A DNA stretch of 64,000 bases from the NCBI RefSeq assembly GCF_022811705.1, contig NZ_CP094528.1:2728001-2792000 (forward strand), read 5' to 3'. Of this stretch, positions 16,179 through 25,212 are shown piece after piece. A program made the position numbers and the translations under genes. The notes beneath the pieces were generated by a model that made no database searches, was not told the origin of the DNA, and saw only the letters and a list, made by a program, of their open reading frames with translations. Position 1 is the stretch's first letter. Each line of letters starts with the position of its first letter. The stretch comes from Agromyces larvae. Lineage in GTDB: Bacteria; Actinomycetota; Actinomycetes; Actinomycetales; Microbacteriaceae.

Positions 16179-16952
16179 GTGAGCAACGACGCGATCCTCT
16201 TCGAGGTCTCCGACGGCATCGGCCGCATCACCCTGAACCGCCCCGACCGGCTGAACGCGGTCGACCCCGACGCGATTCGGCGCTGGAACGAGATCGCCCA
16301 CGAGGTCGCCGAGCGCGACGACGTGCACGCGATCGTGTTCGACGCCGTCGGGCGCGCGTTCTGCGCGGGCGGCGACCTGCGCGCGATGAGCGAACTCGCG
16401 GCCTCCTCCGACGGGCCGGCGGGTGCGACGATCACGGCGCTGGCCGACGAGATCCACGAGGGCCACCGGATGCTCCGCGACAGCGGCGTCCCGATCGTCG
16501 CCGCCGTGCAGGGCGTCGTCGCCGGCGGCGGGCTGGGGTTCATGCTCGTCGCCGACCTGATCGTCGCGAGCGAGCAGGCGGTGTTCCAGAGCGGGTACGC
16601 CGACGTCGGCCTCACGCCCGACTGCGGGGTGAGCTGGCTGCTGCCCGAGGCGGTCGGCCAGCGCCGCGCGCTGGAGCTCACCCTGACCCCGCGACGGTTG
16701 AGCGCGGCCGAGGCCGTCGAGTGGGGGCTGGTCACCGAGGCGGTCGCCCCCGACGCGCTCGCCGACCGCGCGCTCGCGATCGCGCAGGCGTGGGTCGCGG
16801 CATCCGGCGCCTATCGCGAGGCCAAGCGCCTGGTGCGCGCGGCCGCCGAACGCTCGTTCGCCGCGTCGCTCGACGACGAGGCCCGCACCATCGGCGCCGC
16901 CTTCGAGACGCCGGCCGCGCAGGCCCGCATCGCCGCCTTCACGGCGCGCTGA
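16179..16952 (+). CDS. Enoyl-CoA hydratase/isomerase family protein
   Basis: Crotonase-fold enzyme acting on acyl-CoA thioesters, 257 aa from the GTG at 16179. Family landmarks are GRITLNRPDRLNAV (residues 14-27), the first oxyanion-hole block GRAFCAGGDL near residue 60, the second oxyanion block GVVAGGGLGFMLVADLIVAS near residue 112, and the PDCGVSWLLPE segment. The Glu commonly used by hydratases at the second catalytic position is not obvious (the site reads PDCG), which would fit an isomerase or another crotonase activity. It stands alone between a pseudogene and a terminator, so the pathway is unknown. Confidence 0.88.
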   Translation: MSNDAILFEVSDGIGRITLNRPDRLNAVDPDAIRRWNEIAHEVAERDDVHAIVFDAVGRAFCAGGDLRAMSELAASSDGPAGATITALADEIHEGHRMLRDSGVPIVAAVQGVVAGGGLGFMLVADLIVASEQAVFQSGYADVGLTPDCGVSWLLPEAVGQRRALELTLTPRRLSAAEAVEWGLVTEAVAPDALADRALAIAQAWVAASGAYREAKRLVRAAAERSFAASLDDEARTIGAAFETPAAQARIAAFTAR

Positions 16953-16962
16953 CCGCCTTCCG

Positions 16963-17009
16963 CGCCGGTCGAGGATCGTCGCGCGAAACGCGACGCTCCT
17001 CGACCGGCG
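16963..17009. terminator. Long GC-rich hairpin, bidirectional terminator
   Basis: CGCCGGTCGAGGA and its complement, with additional paired GTCGCG/CGCGAC, form a stem of about 20 bp with a 5-nt loop between the convergent enoyl-CoA hydratase and mmsA genes. The GGTCGAGGA core is shared with repeats at 29,462 and 38,864, so it is also a member of that dispersed palindromic family. Confidence 0.75.
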
Positions 17010-17019
17010 AAGGTTGGGA

Positions 17020-18555
17020 TCAGTCGTGCTGGGGGAAGCCCAGGTTGATGCCGCCGTGCGTCGCCGGGTCGAGCCAGCGGCTCGTGATCGCCTTCTCGCG
17101 CGTGAAGAACTGCACGGCCGCGGGGCCGTACGCCTTCGCGTCGCCGAACATCGACGCCTTCCAGCCGCCGAACGAGTGGTACGCGACCGGCACCGGGATC
17201 GGCACGTTCACGCCGACCATGCCGACCTGCACCTCGCGCTGGAACCGCCGCGCGGCGCCGCCGTCGTTCGTGAAGATCGCGGTGCCGTTGCCGTACTTGC
17301 CGCGGTTGATGATGTCGAGACCCTCCTCGTACCCCTCGACGCGCACGATCGACAGCACCGGCCCGAAGATCTCGTCGGTGTACACGGGTGAGTCCAGCGG
17401 CACCCGGTCGATCAGGGTCGGGCCGAGCCAGAAGCCGGATGCCTCGCCGTCGAACTCCCCGTCGCGCCCGTCGACCACGACCGTCGCACCGTCGCCGGCC
17501 GCGCGGTCGATGTAGGTCGCGACCTTGTCGCGGTGCTGCTCGGTGATGAGCGGCCCCATGTCGCACGAGCGGCGGCCGTCGCCGGTCTTCAGACCCGCCA
17601 TCCGCTCCTTCACCTTGGCCACGAGGTCGTCGGCGATCGAGTCGGTCGCGAGCACGACGGAGATCGCCATGCAGCGCTCCCCCGCCGAGCCGAATCCCGC
17701 GTTCACCGCCGAGTCGGCGACCAGGTCGAGATCGGCGTCGGGCAGCACGAGCATGTGGTTCTTCGCACCGCCGAGCGCCTGCACGCGCTTGCCGTTGCGG
17801 GCCGCCGTCTCGTAGATGTACTGCGCGATCGGGGTCGAGCCGACGAACGAGATCGAGGCGATGTCGGGGTGCTCGAGCACCGCGTCGACCGCCTCCTTGT
17901 CGCCGTGCACGACGTTGAACACGCCGTCGGGCAGGCCGGCCTCCTGCAGCAGCCGGGCCATCCAGATCGCGGCGCTCGGGTCCTTCTCGCTCGGCTTCAG
18001 CACCACCGTGTTGCCGGTCGCGATCGCGATCGGGAAGAACCACAGCGGCACCATCGCCGGGAAGTTGAACGGCGAGATGATGCCGACCACGCCGATCGGC
18101 TGGCGCACCGTGTACACGTCGATGCCGGTCGAGACCTGCTCGCTGTACTCGCCCTTCATGAGCTGGGCGATGCCGCACGCGTACTCGACGACCTCGAGGC
18201 CGCGCGCGATCTCGCCGCCCGCGTCGGAGAGCACCTTGCCGTGCTCGCTCGTGAGGATCTCGGCGAGCTCGCCCTTGCGGGCGTTCAGCAGCTCGCGGAA
18301 CGCGAACAGCACGCCCTGGCGCTTCGAGATCGAGGTCGCGCTCCAGTCGGCGAGCGCCCGCTTCGCGGCCTGCACCGCGGTGTCGACATCGGCGGCGCTC
18401 GCGAACCGCACGCGCTTCTGCACGACGCCGCGGGCGGGGTCGTAGACCGGCCCGCTGCGGTCGCCGGTTCCCGAGGCGGATGCCCCGTCGATCCAGTGGT
18501 CGACGGTGCCGACCTCTTCGGCCCGGGCGGGGGTTTCGGTCAGTGTCTGGCTCAT
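17020..18555 (-). CDS. mmsA: CoA-acylating (methyl)malonate-semialdehyde dehydrogenase
   Basis: NAD-dependent aldehyde dehydrogenase converting methylmalonate or malonate semialdehyde with CoA to propionyl- or acetyl-CoA plus CO2. The 511-aa length is family-typical. Visible blocks are SPFNFPAMVPLWFFPIAIA near residue 165, SFVGSTPIAQYIYE near 245, GAKNHMLVLPDADLD, and the catalytic Cys in FGSAGERCMAIS near residue 300. ERCMAIS and the GGAKNH block distinguish MMSDH from other aldehyde dehydrogenases. It is the last gene of the minus-strand pyrimidine cluster, after a beta-alanine-type aminotransferase, which would deliver malonate semialdehyde to it. It is separated from that gene by the 18571-18800 repeats. 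Confidence 0.93.
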   Translation of the reverse strand: MSQTLTETPARAEEVGTVDHWIDGASASGTGDRSGPVYDPARGVVQKRVRFASAADVDTAVQAAKRALADWSATSISKRQGVLFAFRELLNARKGELAEILTSEHGKVLSDAGGEIARGLEVVEYACGIAQLMKGEYSEQVSTGIDVYTVRQPIGVVGIISPFNFPAMVPLWFFPIAIATGNTVVLKPSEKDPSAAIWMARLLQEAGLPDGVFNVVHGDKEAVDAVLEHPDIASISFVGSTPIAQYIYETAARNGKRVQALGGAKNHMLVLPDADLDLVADSAVNAGFGSAGERCMAISVVLATDSIADDLVAKVKERMAGLKTGDGRRSCDMGPLITEQHRDKVATYIDRAAGDGATVVVDGRDGEFDGEASGFWLGPTLIDRVPLDSPVYTDEIFGPVLSIVRVEGYEEGLDIINRGKYGNGTAIFTNDGGAARRFQREVQVGMVGVNVPIPVPVAYHSFGGWKASMFGDAKAYGPAAVQFFTREKAITSRWLDPATHGGINLGFPQHD

Positions 18556-18570
18556 GAGATGCCTCCATGC

Positions 18571-18800
18571 ATCCGCTCGCCGAGCCTGTCGAGGCGAGCC
18601 ATCGTGATCCCGACCCCTTCGACAGGCTCAGGGGGCCGAACGTCCATCCATCCGCTCGCCGAGCCTGTCGAAGCGAGCCATCGTGATCCCGACCCCTTCG
18701 ACAGGCTCAGGGGGCCGAACGTCCATCCATCCGCTCGCCGAGCCTGTCGAGGCGAGCCATCGTGATCCCGACCCCTTCGACAGGCTCAGGGGGCCGAACG
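18571..18800. repeat. Three tandem 79-bp units carrying paired GAGCCTGTCGA / TCGACAGGCTC palindromes
   Basis: Near-identical units begin at 18571, 18650 and 18729 (period 79); the third is slightly short. Each contains GAGCCTGTCGA(G/A)G and, about 40 bp on, CTTCGACAGGCTCAG, so every unit can form a stem. The array fills the whole space between mmsA and the aminotransferase. The same core occurs repeatedly up to position 26,970. Confidence 0.9.
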
Positions 18801-18802
18801 TC

Positions 18803-20122
18803 TCAGGTGAGTTCGGTGCTCAGGGCTTCATCGTAGATCGCCAGAGCTTCGGCCACTTCCTCCGCCGTGACCACGCACGGCGGCACCACGTGGATGCGGT
18901 TGTCCTGCACGAACGGCAGGAGCCCGCGCTCGACGAGCGCGGCTTTGATGCGGCCCACCGCCGCGGCGGGCAGCGGCTCGCGCGTCTCACGGTCGGCGAC
19001 GAGCTCGACCGCCCAGAACACGCCCTCGCCGCGCACTTCGCCGATGACCGCGTGCCGGTCGGCGAGGTCGGCGAGCGCCGGCCCGATCTCGGTTTCGCCG
19101 ATGGCGCGCGCGTTGTCGACGATGCCCTCGGACTCCATGGCGTCGAGCGCGGCGACGATCGAGGCCATCGCGAGCGGATGCCCCGAATAGGTGAGGCCGC
19201 CGGGGAACACCCGGTCGTCGAAGGTCTGCGCGATCGGCTCGTCGATGATGACGCCGCCGACGGGGACGTACCCCGAGTTCACGCCCTTCGCGAACGTGAT
19301 GAGGTCGGGCCGCACGTCGTACCCGTCGAACGCGAACCACCGGCCGGTGCGACCGAATCCGGCCATCACCTCGTCGAGGATGAGCAGGATCCCGTGCCGG
19401 TCGCACAGTTCGCGCACCCTCGCGAGGTAGCCGGGCGGCGGCACGAGGATGCCGGCGGTACCGGGCACCGTCTCGAGCAGCACCGCCGCGATCGACGTCG
19501 GCCCTTCGGCCTCGATCACCCGACGCAGGTGGTGCAGCGCTCGCTCGGTCTCCTGCTCGGGCGTCGTCGCCCAGAACTCCGACCGGTAGAGGTACGGCCC
19601 GAAGAAGTGCACGTGCCCGCGGGCGAACTCGTTCGGCACGCGACGCCAGTCGCCCGTCGACACGATCGCCGCGCCCGTGTTGCCGTGGTACGAGCGGTAC
19701 GTCGACAGGATCTTGTCGCGGCCGGTGTGCAGCCGTGCCATCCGGATCGCGTTCTCGTTCGCATCCGCACCGCCGTTGGTGAAGAACACGCGCCGGAATC
19801 CTTCGGGCGCGCGCGCGACGATGCGCTTGGCCGCCTCGCCGCGGGCGAGGTTCACGGTGGCGGGTGCGACGGTGGTGAGCAGCTCGGCCTGCTCGCGGAT
19901 CGCCGAGACGACGCCCGGGTGCTGGTGCCCGATGTTGACGTTCACGAGCTGGCTCGAGAAGTCGAGGTATTCGCGGCCGGCGTGATCCCACACGCGGCAG
20001 CCACGGCCGCTCGCGATCACGAGCGGGGAGGCCTGCGACTGTGCAGACCAGGAGTGGAAGACGTGCGCCCGGTCGAGCTCGCGCGCCAGTGCGTCGAGGT
20101 CGGCGACGGTGTCGTCGGTCAT
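18803..20122 (-). CDS. Class III PLP-dependent aminotransferase (omega-amino acid/beta-alanine type)
   Basis: Transfers the amino group of an omega-amino acid, most likely beta-alanine, to pyruvate or 2-oxoglutarate, yielding malonate semialdehyde. 439 aa. Class III signatures: SSQLVNVNIGHQHP near residue 55, FFTNGGADANENAIRMAR near 115, YRSYHGNTGA, the LILDEVMAGFGRTG block near 245 and the PLP-binding Lys in LITFAKGVNSGYVP near 280. Its position between an ABC importer and mmsA, in a cluster with dihydropyrimidinase and ureidopropionase, supports beta-alanine as substrate. Taurine or GABA remain possible from sequence alone. The ATG at 20120-20122 is preceded by AAGAGAAAGG. Confidence 0.9.
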   Translation of the reverse strand: MTDDTVADLDALARELDRAHVFHSWSAQSQASPLVIASGRGCRVWDHAGREYLDFSSQLVNVNIGHQHPGVVSAIREQAELLTTVAPATVNLARGEAAKRIVARAPEGFRRVFFTNGGADANENAIRMARLHTGRDKILSTYRSYHGNTGAAIVSTGDWRRVPNEFARGHVHFFGPYLYRSEFWATTPEQETERALHHLRRVIEAEGPTSIAAVLLETVPGTAGILVPPPGYLARVRELCDRHGILLILDEVMAGFGRTGRWFAFDGYDVRPDLITFAKGVNSGYVPVGGVIIDEPIAQTFDDRVFPGGLTYSGHPLAMASIVAALDAMESEGIVDNARAIGETEIGPALADLADRHAVIGEVRGEGVFWAVELVADRETREPLPAAAVGRIKAALVERGLLPFVQDNRIHVVPPCVVTAEEVAEALAIYDEALSTELT

Positions 20123-20226
20123 GGGGTGTGCCTTTCTCTTGGATGGACCGCTGGCCCTTCGACAGGCTCAGGGGCCGGGACCGGCCGCTCCCCGAGTCCG
20201 TCGAAGGGAGCGGCCGATCGCGGGTG

Positions 20227-21384
20227 CTAGTTGCCGCCCTCCTGGAGCTCGACCTCGATGGGCGACCAGTTCTCACCGGTCAGGTCGAGGCCTTCGCCGT
20301 CGAGCTCGTCGAGCGCCTTCTGGATCCACTCGTTCGTCCACGCGGACGCGGGCGGCTCCTCGGTGATGAGGTGGGCGCCCGACTCGTTGACCGCGGCGAG
20401 CGCGCCCGCGACGGTCTTGTCCCAGGCGGCCTCGTCGATGATGCCGATGCCGTCGGGCGACGGCCAGATGAGCTTGTTGGTCTCGTTGACCATCCACAGC
20501 TCGTGGCTGGGGCCCCAGCCACTGCCGGCCGCGATCGTGATCTCGGACGCCTGCTCGGGGTTCTCGGCGGCGAACACCCAGCCCTTGATGACGGCCTTCA
20601 GGAACTTGACCGTGGTCTCCTGGTACTCCTCGTCGCTCTCGAGCCGCTCGGTGTCGGCCCAGATCGCGTCCTGGAGCATGGCGCCCTCGGTGTCCTCGTA
20701 CGAGATCACGTTGAAGTCCTCGGGCTGGTACTGCTCGCCGGTGTCGGGGTTCACCGACTCGAGCAGCTGCGCGTACTCGTTGTACGTCATCGCCTGCGCC
20801 GCGTCGATGTCGCCCTGCAGGAACGCGTTCATGTTGAAGTCCTGCGTGATGATCTCGACGGTCGTCGAGTCGAGGCCCTCGGCCGCCATCGCGGCGAAGA
20901 TCTCCCACTCGTTGCCGAAGCCCCACGAGCCGATCTTCTTGCCCTCGAAGTCGGCGACCTCCTCGATGCCCGAGTCGGCCCACGACACCTGCAGGGTGCC
21001 TGAGCGCTGGAAGATCTGCGCGATGTCGGTGAGGTTCGCGCCCTGCTCGATCGAGCCGAGCACCTTCGGCACCCAGGCGATCGCGTAGTCGACGTCGCCG
21101 TTGGCGAGCGCGTCCTGCGGCACGATGTCACCGCCCGAGGGGATGATCTCGACGTCCAGCCCCTCCTCTTCGAAGTACCCTTGGTCGGCGGCCGCGAAGT
21201 AGCCGGCGAACTGGCCCTGCGGCAGCCACTGGAGCTGGAGCTTGACCGGCGTGAGCTCGCCGGCGTCGCCGCCGCCTCCCCCGTCTCCGCCGGAGTCGCC
21301 CGACGAGCAGGCGGTGAACACGAGTGCCGCGGCTGCGGCCAGGGCACCGAACGTCGCGAGGCGACGCGGTCTGCTGTGGTTCAT
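20227..21384 (-). CDS. NMT1/THI5-like ABC transporter substrate-binding lipoprotein
   Basis: A 385-aa lipoprotein (signal ending in VFTACSSG, Cys about residue 26) with a Gly/Asp linker and an NMT1/THI5-like domain. KLQLQWLPQGQFAGYFAAADQGYFEEEGLDVE near residue 50 is the characteristic start of proteins binding thiamine precursors, riboflavin, pyrimidines or related heterocycles. It precedes no terminator and sits downstream of two permeases and an ATPase on the same strand. In this cluster the ligand is probably a pyrimidine, dihydropyrimidine or hydantoin. That is inference from context. Confidence 0.9.
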   Translation of the reverse strand: MNHSRPRRLATFGALAAAAALVFTACSSGDSGGDGGGGGDAGELTPVKLQLQWLPQGQFAGYFAAADQGYFEEEGLDVEIIPSGGDIVPQDALANGDVDYAIAWVPKVLGSIEQGANLTDIAQIFQRSGTLQVSWADSGIEEVADFEGKKIGSWGFGNEWEIFAAMAAEGLDSTTVEIITQDFNMNAFLQGDIDAAQAMTYNEYAQLLESVNPDTGEQYQPEDFNVISYEDTEGAMLQDAIWADTERLESDEEYQETTVKFLKAVIKGWVFAAENPEQASEITIAAGSGWGPSHELWMVNETNKLIWPSPDGIGIIDEAAWDKTVAGALAAVNESGAHLITEEPPASAWTNEWIQKALDELDGEGLDLTGENWSPIEVELQEGGN

Positions 21385-21421
21385 GTCGATCCTTCCGTGG
21401 TGCGTTGTCGGATGGTGCGGG

Positions 21422-22264
21422 TCACCGCTGGGCGCGGTGGGGCTGGACGAGCCGTTCGAGGGCGAGGGTGGCGAGGTAGAAGAGCAGGCCGAGTGCGATG
21501 GATGCCACGACGTACGCCCAGGCGCGGGCGTACGCGCTCGACGCGGCCGACGTGGAGATCAGCCCGCCGAGCCCGCCGCGGGGGCCGCCGAAGTATTCGG
21601 CGACGAGCGCCGAGATCACCGCGAGGGACGACGCGATGCGGATGCCGGTGAGGGCGAACGGTCGCGCGGTCGGCAGGGTGAGCTTGCGCAGCACCTGGCC
21701 CGAGCCCGCCGCGTACGCCTTCATCAGGTCGCGGTGCACGGGCGCGGTCTGGCGGAACCCGCGCAGCGTGTTCACGAACACCGGCACGAACGAGGCGAGC
21801 GCGGCGATCGCCTGCCGGCCGAACTGGCTGTCGGCGCCGAACATCGAGTTCAGCACGGGCGCGAGAGCGACGATCGGGATGACGGCGAGCGACGCCACCA
21901 CCGGTGCGCTCATCAGGTCGATCGCGCGCCAGCGCGCGGCGAGCGCGGCGAGCACGAGCGCGAGCAGCGAGCCGACGACGAGGCCGAGCAGGGCGTTCGT
22001 GCCGGTGATGATCGACGCCTGCAGGATCGACGGCCAGTAGGCGGCGAACTCCTCGGCGATCGACGCGGGGCTCGGCAGCAGGTAGTCGGAGACGCCGACG
22101 ACGCTGACCAGGAACTGCCAGATGCCGAGCACCACGAGCCCGACCACGATCGGCGCGAGGATTCGCAGCACGGTCTCGCGGCGGTTGCGCGCGGCGCGCG
22201 AAGCGCCGAGGCGCGCCCCGATCACCGCCGTGGTGTTCGCCGTCGTGCTCGCCGTGCTCGCCAT
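21422..22264 (-). CDS. ABC transporter permease (BPD type), second subunit
   Basis: A 280-aa permease with about six membrane segments. The ATG at 22262-22264 overlaps the stop of the ATPase gene (TGATG). The cytoplasmic EAA-like loop is DLMKAYAAGSGQVLRKLTLPTARPF near residue 180, the ATPase contact. It belongs to the same family as the permease at 23199-24173, so the importer is probably a heterodimer, as in riboflavin/pyrimidine-type NMT1 systems. The N-terminal 30 residues are Thr/Ala-rich and cytoplasmic. Confidence 0.9.
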   Translation of the reverse strand: MASTASTTANTTAVIGARLGASRAARNRRETVLRILAPIVVGLVVLGIWQFLVSVVGVSDYLLPSPASIAEEFAAYWPSILQASIITGTNALLGLVVGSLLALVLAALAARWRAIDLMSAPVVASLAVIPIVALAPVLNSMFGADSQFGRQAIAALASFVPVFVNTLRGFRQTAPVHRDLMKAYAAGSGQVLRKLTLPTARPFALTGIRIASSLAVISALVAEYFGGPRGGLGGLISTSAASSAYARAWAYVVASIALGLLFYLATLALERLVQPHRAQR

Positions 22265-23202
22265 CAGCGCGTCTCCACCCCGCGGGCGCCGGCGACCGGT
22301 GCCCCGTGCAGCGCCTCGCGCACGGCCGTCACCATGTCGAAGAACGCGCGCTCCTCGCGCAGGCCCTCGGTGCGTCCGGCACGCGTGCCGCTCGAGGCAT
22401 CCGGCCCCAGTTCCATGGTGACGATCTCGCGGATGCGACCCGGTCGCGGACTCATCACGACCACCCGGTCGGAGAGGAACACCGCCTCGGGAATCGAGTG
22501 CGTGACGAACACGACGGCCGCACCGGTCTCGCCCGCGATGCGCACCAGGTCGGCCTGCATCTTCTCGCGGGTCATCTCGTCGAGCGCCCCGAACGGCTCG
22601 TCCATGAGCAGCAGCCGCGGCTGCTCGGCGAGCGCGCGGGCGATCGCGACGCGCTGCTGCATGCCGCCCGAGAGCTGGTCGGGGTAGCGGTCGGCGAACT
22701 CGGTCAGACCCACCATGTCGAGCAGGTGCGCGACCCGGTCGCGCCGGGTTGCGGATGCCACGCCGTGCACCTCGAGCGGCAGCGCCACGTTGTCGGCGAC
22801 CGTGCGCCAGGGCAGCAGCCCCGCCTGCTGGAACGCGATGCCGTAGTCCTGGTCGAGCCTGGCCTGCTTCGCCGTCTTGCCGAACACCGTCACCGTGCCC
22901 GTGCTCGGCTCGTCCAGGTCGGCGACGAGCCGCATGAGCGTCGACTTGCCGCAGCCCGACGGGCCGATGAGCGACACGAACTCGCCCGCAGCGATCGTGA
23001 GGTCGATCGCCTCGAGCGCCTGCACGTCGCCCGAGCGGGTGTCGAAGACCTTGTCGACGCCGGTGATCTCGACGGCCGGCGCTCCCTGAGCCTGTCGAAG
23101 GGAGCCCGCTTCGACAGGCTCAGCGAGCGAGCGCTCAGCGGGCGAGCGCTCAGCGAGCGAGCGCTCAGCGCGCGAGGGCTCGTCGCGTCCAGTGTCGGTC
23201 AT
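22264..23202 (-). CDS. ABC transporter ATP-binding protein (nitrate/taurine/pyrimidine-type) with repeat-derived N-terminus
   Basis: A 312-aa ATPase: Walker A SLIGPSGCGKST near residue 82, Q-loop in AFQQAGLLPWRT, signature QLSGGMQQRVAIARAL, Walker B LLLMDEPFGALDEMT, H-loop VFVTHSIPEAV. It energises the two flanking permeases and overlaps both neighbours (ATGA with the permease upstream, TGATG with the one downstream). The first 45 residues are unusual: repeated SLAER/SPAER units and EPVEAGSLRQAQG are translations of the dispersed GAGCCTGTCGAAG repeat family rather than normal ATPase sequence, and the canonical domain starts only at about residue 43. The start is fixed by the ATGA overlap, though an internal start cannot be excluded. 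Confidence 0.9.
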   Translation of the reverse strand: MTDTGRDEPSRAERSLAERSPAERSLAEPVEAGSLRQAQGAPAVEITGVDKVFDTRSGDVQALEAIDLTIAAGEFVSLIGPSGCGKSTLMRLVADLDEPSTGTVTVFGKTAKQARLDQDYGIAFQQAGLLPWRTVADNVALPLEVHGVASATRRDRVAHLLDMVGLTEFADRYPDQLSGGMQQRVAIARALAEQPRLLLMDEPFGALDEMTREKMQADLVRIAGETGAAVVFVTHSIPEAVFLSDRVVVMSPRPGRIREIVTMELGPDASSGTRAGRTEGLREERAFFDMVTAVREALHGAPVAGARGVETR

Positions 23203-24173
23203 GCCGTCTCCTCGTTGCGTCGGTAGTTCTTCAGGAGCACGCCGAGCAGGGCCACCGAGCCCGCGGCGACGAGGCCGAGCAGGATGGCGCCGAAGATCGG
23301 GCCCCACGCCTTCGCGGGGTCGCCCGACGCCTGCCCGGCGAACTGGATCAGGATGCGCCCGATGCCGCCCTGCAGGCCCGTCGACACCTCGGCGACGACG
23401 GCGCCGATGACGGCGTTCGCCGCACCAAGGCGCAGCGCGGGCAGCAGGTACGGCACGGCCGCGGGAGCCCGCAGCTTCCATAGCGTCGCCCAGTAGCCGG
23501 CCGCGTAGGTCTGCATCAGCTCGGTGTGGATGCGGTCGGGCGATTGCAGGCCCTTCAGCGCGCCGACCGCGATCGGGAAGAACGCGAGGTAGCTCGCGAT
23601 GAGGGCGACCGACATCCAGTCCTGCCATTCGAGCGCACCGATCTCGATGCGCGACCCCCAGCTCTTCACGACGGGTGCGAATGCGATGAGCGGCACGGTC
23701 TGGCTGAGGATGATCCACGGCAGCAGGCCCCACTCGGCGAGCCGCCACCGCTGCATCACGAGGGCGAGTCCGACGCCCACGACGAGGCCCACGAGCCATC
23801 CGGCCGCCGCGATGCCGAGCGTGGTGAGCGCCGCGAGCAGGATGACCAGCCACAGCGGCAGCGCGTTCGGCGAACGCGTCACCGGCTCGGCGAGCCGGCC
23901 CAGCATCTCCCAGACGTGCGGCATCGCAAGGTCGGTGGTGCGGGGCAGCACGCGCAGCCCGCCGATCACGACGCCGTCGGCCGGGGCGAGCAGCTTGTAG
24001 GCCTCCCACAGTGCGACGAGCGCGAGGATGCCGCCGATGCCCCACCCGACGGCCGACGCTCGCTGAGCCCGTCGAAGCGAGCCCCGGCGGTGGGCTTTCG
24101 CCCCTTCGACAGGCTCAGGGAGCCCTTCGACAGGCTCAGGGAGCTTCGGGCTCAGGGAGCGAGAACCGCTCAT
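23199..24173 (-). CDS. ABC transporter permease (BPD type), first subunit, with repeat-derived N-terminus
   Basis: A 324-aa permease with about seven membrane segments from residue 43 on and the EAA-type loop ELMQTYAAGYWATLWKLRAPA near residue 220. It overlaps the LLM oxidoreductase gene upstream and the ATPase gene downstream by 4 bp each (ATGA). The first 40 residues (LPEPVEG twice, then SLRRAQRAS) are encoded by three copies of the dispersed GAGCCTGTCGAAG repeat and look like an acquired cytoplasmic tail. Role: with its partner permease it forms the membrane channel of the NMT1-type importer. Confidence 0.88.
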   Translation of the reverse strand: MSGSRSLSPKLPEPVEGLPEPVEGAKAHRRGSLRRAQRASAVGWGIGGILALVALWEAYKLLAPADGVVIGGLRVLPRTTDLAMPHVWEMLGRLAEPVTRSPNALPLWLVILLAALTTLGIAAAGWLVGLVVGVGLALVMQRWRLAEWGLLPWIILSQTVPLIAFAPVVKSWGSRIEIGALEWQDWMSVALIASYLAFFPIAVGALKGLQSPDRIHTELMQTYAAGYWATLWKLRAPAAVPYLLPALRLGAANAVIGAVVAEVSTGLQGGIGRILIQFAGQASGDPAKAWGPIFGAILLGLVAAGSVALLGVLLKNYRRNEETA

Positions 24174-25201
24174 GACTTCGCCCTCAGGTGCTCGGTCATC
24201 GCGGGGATGACCGTCTCGCCGTAGACGCGAAGCGTCTCCTCCTTATTGTCGTGCTGGAGGTATCCGGCGAACTGGTCGACGCCGAGCTCGGCGAGCTGCT
24301 GCAGCTTCGCGATGTGGTCGGACGCCGTGCCGAGCAGACAGAACCGGTCGACGATCTCGTCGGGCACGAAGTCGACGTGGTCGTTCTCGGCGCGCCCGTG
24401 GGTGTTGTAGTCGTACCCGGTGCGCCCCTCGATGTACGCGGTCAGCGCCTCGGGCACGTCGCCGGTCCCTGAACCCGTCGAAGGGCCGTATTTCGCAACG
24501 ATGTCGGCGACGTGGTTGCCGACCATGCCGCCGAACCACCGGCACTGGTCGCGCATGTGCGCCCAGTCGTCGCCGATGTAGAACGGCGCCGCGACGCAGA
24601 ACTTGATCGACATCGGGTCGCGGCCGGCCTGCTCCGCGGCATCCCGCACCGTCTGGATCATCCACTTCGCGATGTCGACGTCCGCGAGCTGCAGGATGTA
24701 GCCGTCACCGACCTCGCCCGTGAGCTTCAGCGCCATCGGGCCGTAGGCGGCGACCCAGACCTCGAGCTCCGAGCCCTTCGACCACGGGAACTGCAGCGTC
24801 GAGCCCTTGTGCTCGACCGGTCGCGAGTTCGCGAGTTCGCGGATCACGTGGATCGACTCGCGCAGCTCGGCCATCGTCGTCGGCTTGCCGTTGGTCACGC
24901 GCACCGCCGAATCGCCGCGGCCGATGCCGCAGACCGTGCGGTTGCCGTACATCTCGTTCAGGGTCGCGAAGATCGACGCGGTCACCGTCCAGTCGCGCGT
25001 GGCCGGGTTCGTCACGAACGGACCGACCTTGATGTGCTTGGTCTGATCGAGGATCTGGCTGTAGATGACGTACGGCTCCTGCCAGAGCAGATGCGAGTCG
25101 AAGGTCCAGACATGGCTGAACCCGTGCGCCTCGGCGAGCTTCGCGAGCTGCACGGTGCGTGCGGCGGGCGGGTTCGTCTGGAGGACGGCGCCGAATTCCA
25201 T
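24170..25201 (-). CDS. LLM-class (luciferase-like) flavin- or F420-dependent oxidoreductase
   Basis: A 343-aa TIM-barrel enzyme of the luciferase-like superfamily. The N-terminus reads MEFGAVLQTNPPAARTVQLAKLAE, with THVW-type HVWTFDSHLLWQEPYV, then VTNPATRDWTVTASIFATLNEMYGNR and CGIGRGDSAVR near residue 105, typical of the F420/FMN-binding group. It is translationally coupled to the importer permease and follows the dihydropyrimidinase gene, so it belongs to the pyrimidine/hydantoin pathway. Oxidation or reduction of the ring, as RutA does for uracil with FMN and O2, is possible but unproven. A PSTGSGTGD insert at about residues 240-250 coincides with a copy of the local repeat. The genome encodes CofD, so F420 use is feasible. 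Confidence 0.85.
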   Translation of the reverse strand: MEFGAVLQTNPPAARTVQLAKLAEAHGFSHVWTFDSHLLWQEPYVIYSQILDQTKHIKVGPFVTNPATRDWTVTASIFATLNEMYGNRTVCGIGRGDSAVRVTNGKPTTMAELRESIHVIRELANSRPVEHKGSTLQFPWSKGSELEVWVAAYGPMALKLTGEVGDGYILQLADVDIAKWMIQTVRDAAEQAGRDPMSIKFCVAAPFYIGDDWAHMRDQCRWFGGMVGNHVADIVAKYGPSTGSGTGDVPEALTAYIEGRTGYDYNTHGRAENDHVDFVPDEIVDRFCLLGTASDHIAKLQQLAELGVDQFAGYLQHDNKEETLRVYGETVIPAMTEHLRAKS

Positions 25202-25212
25202 GGATGCTCCTT

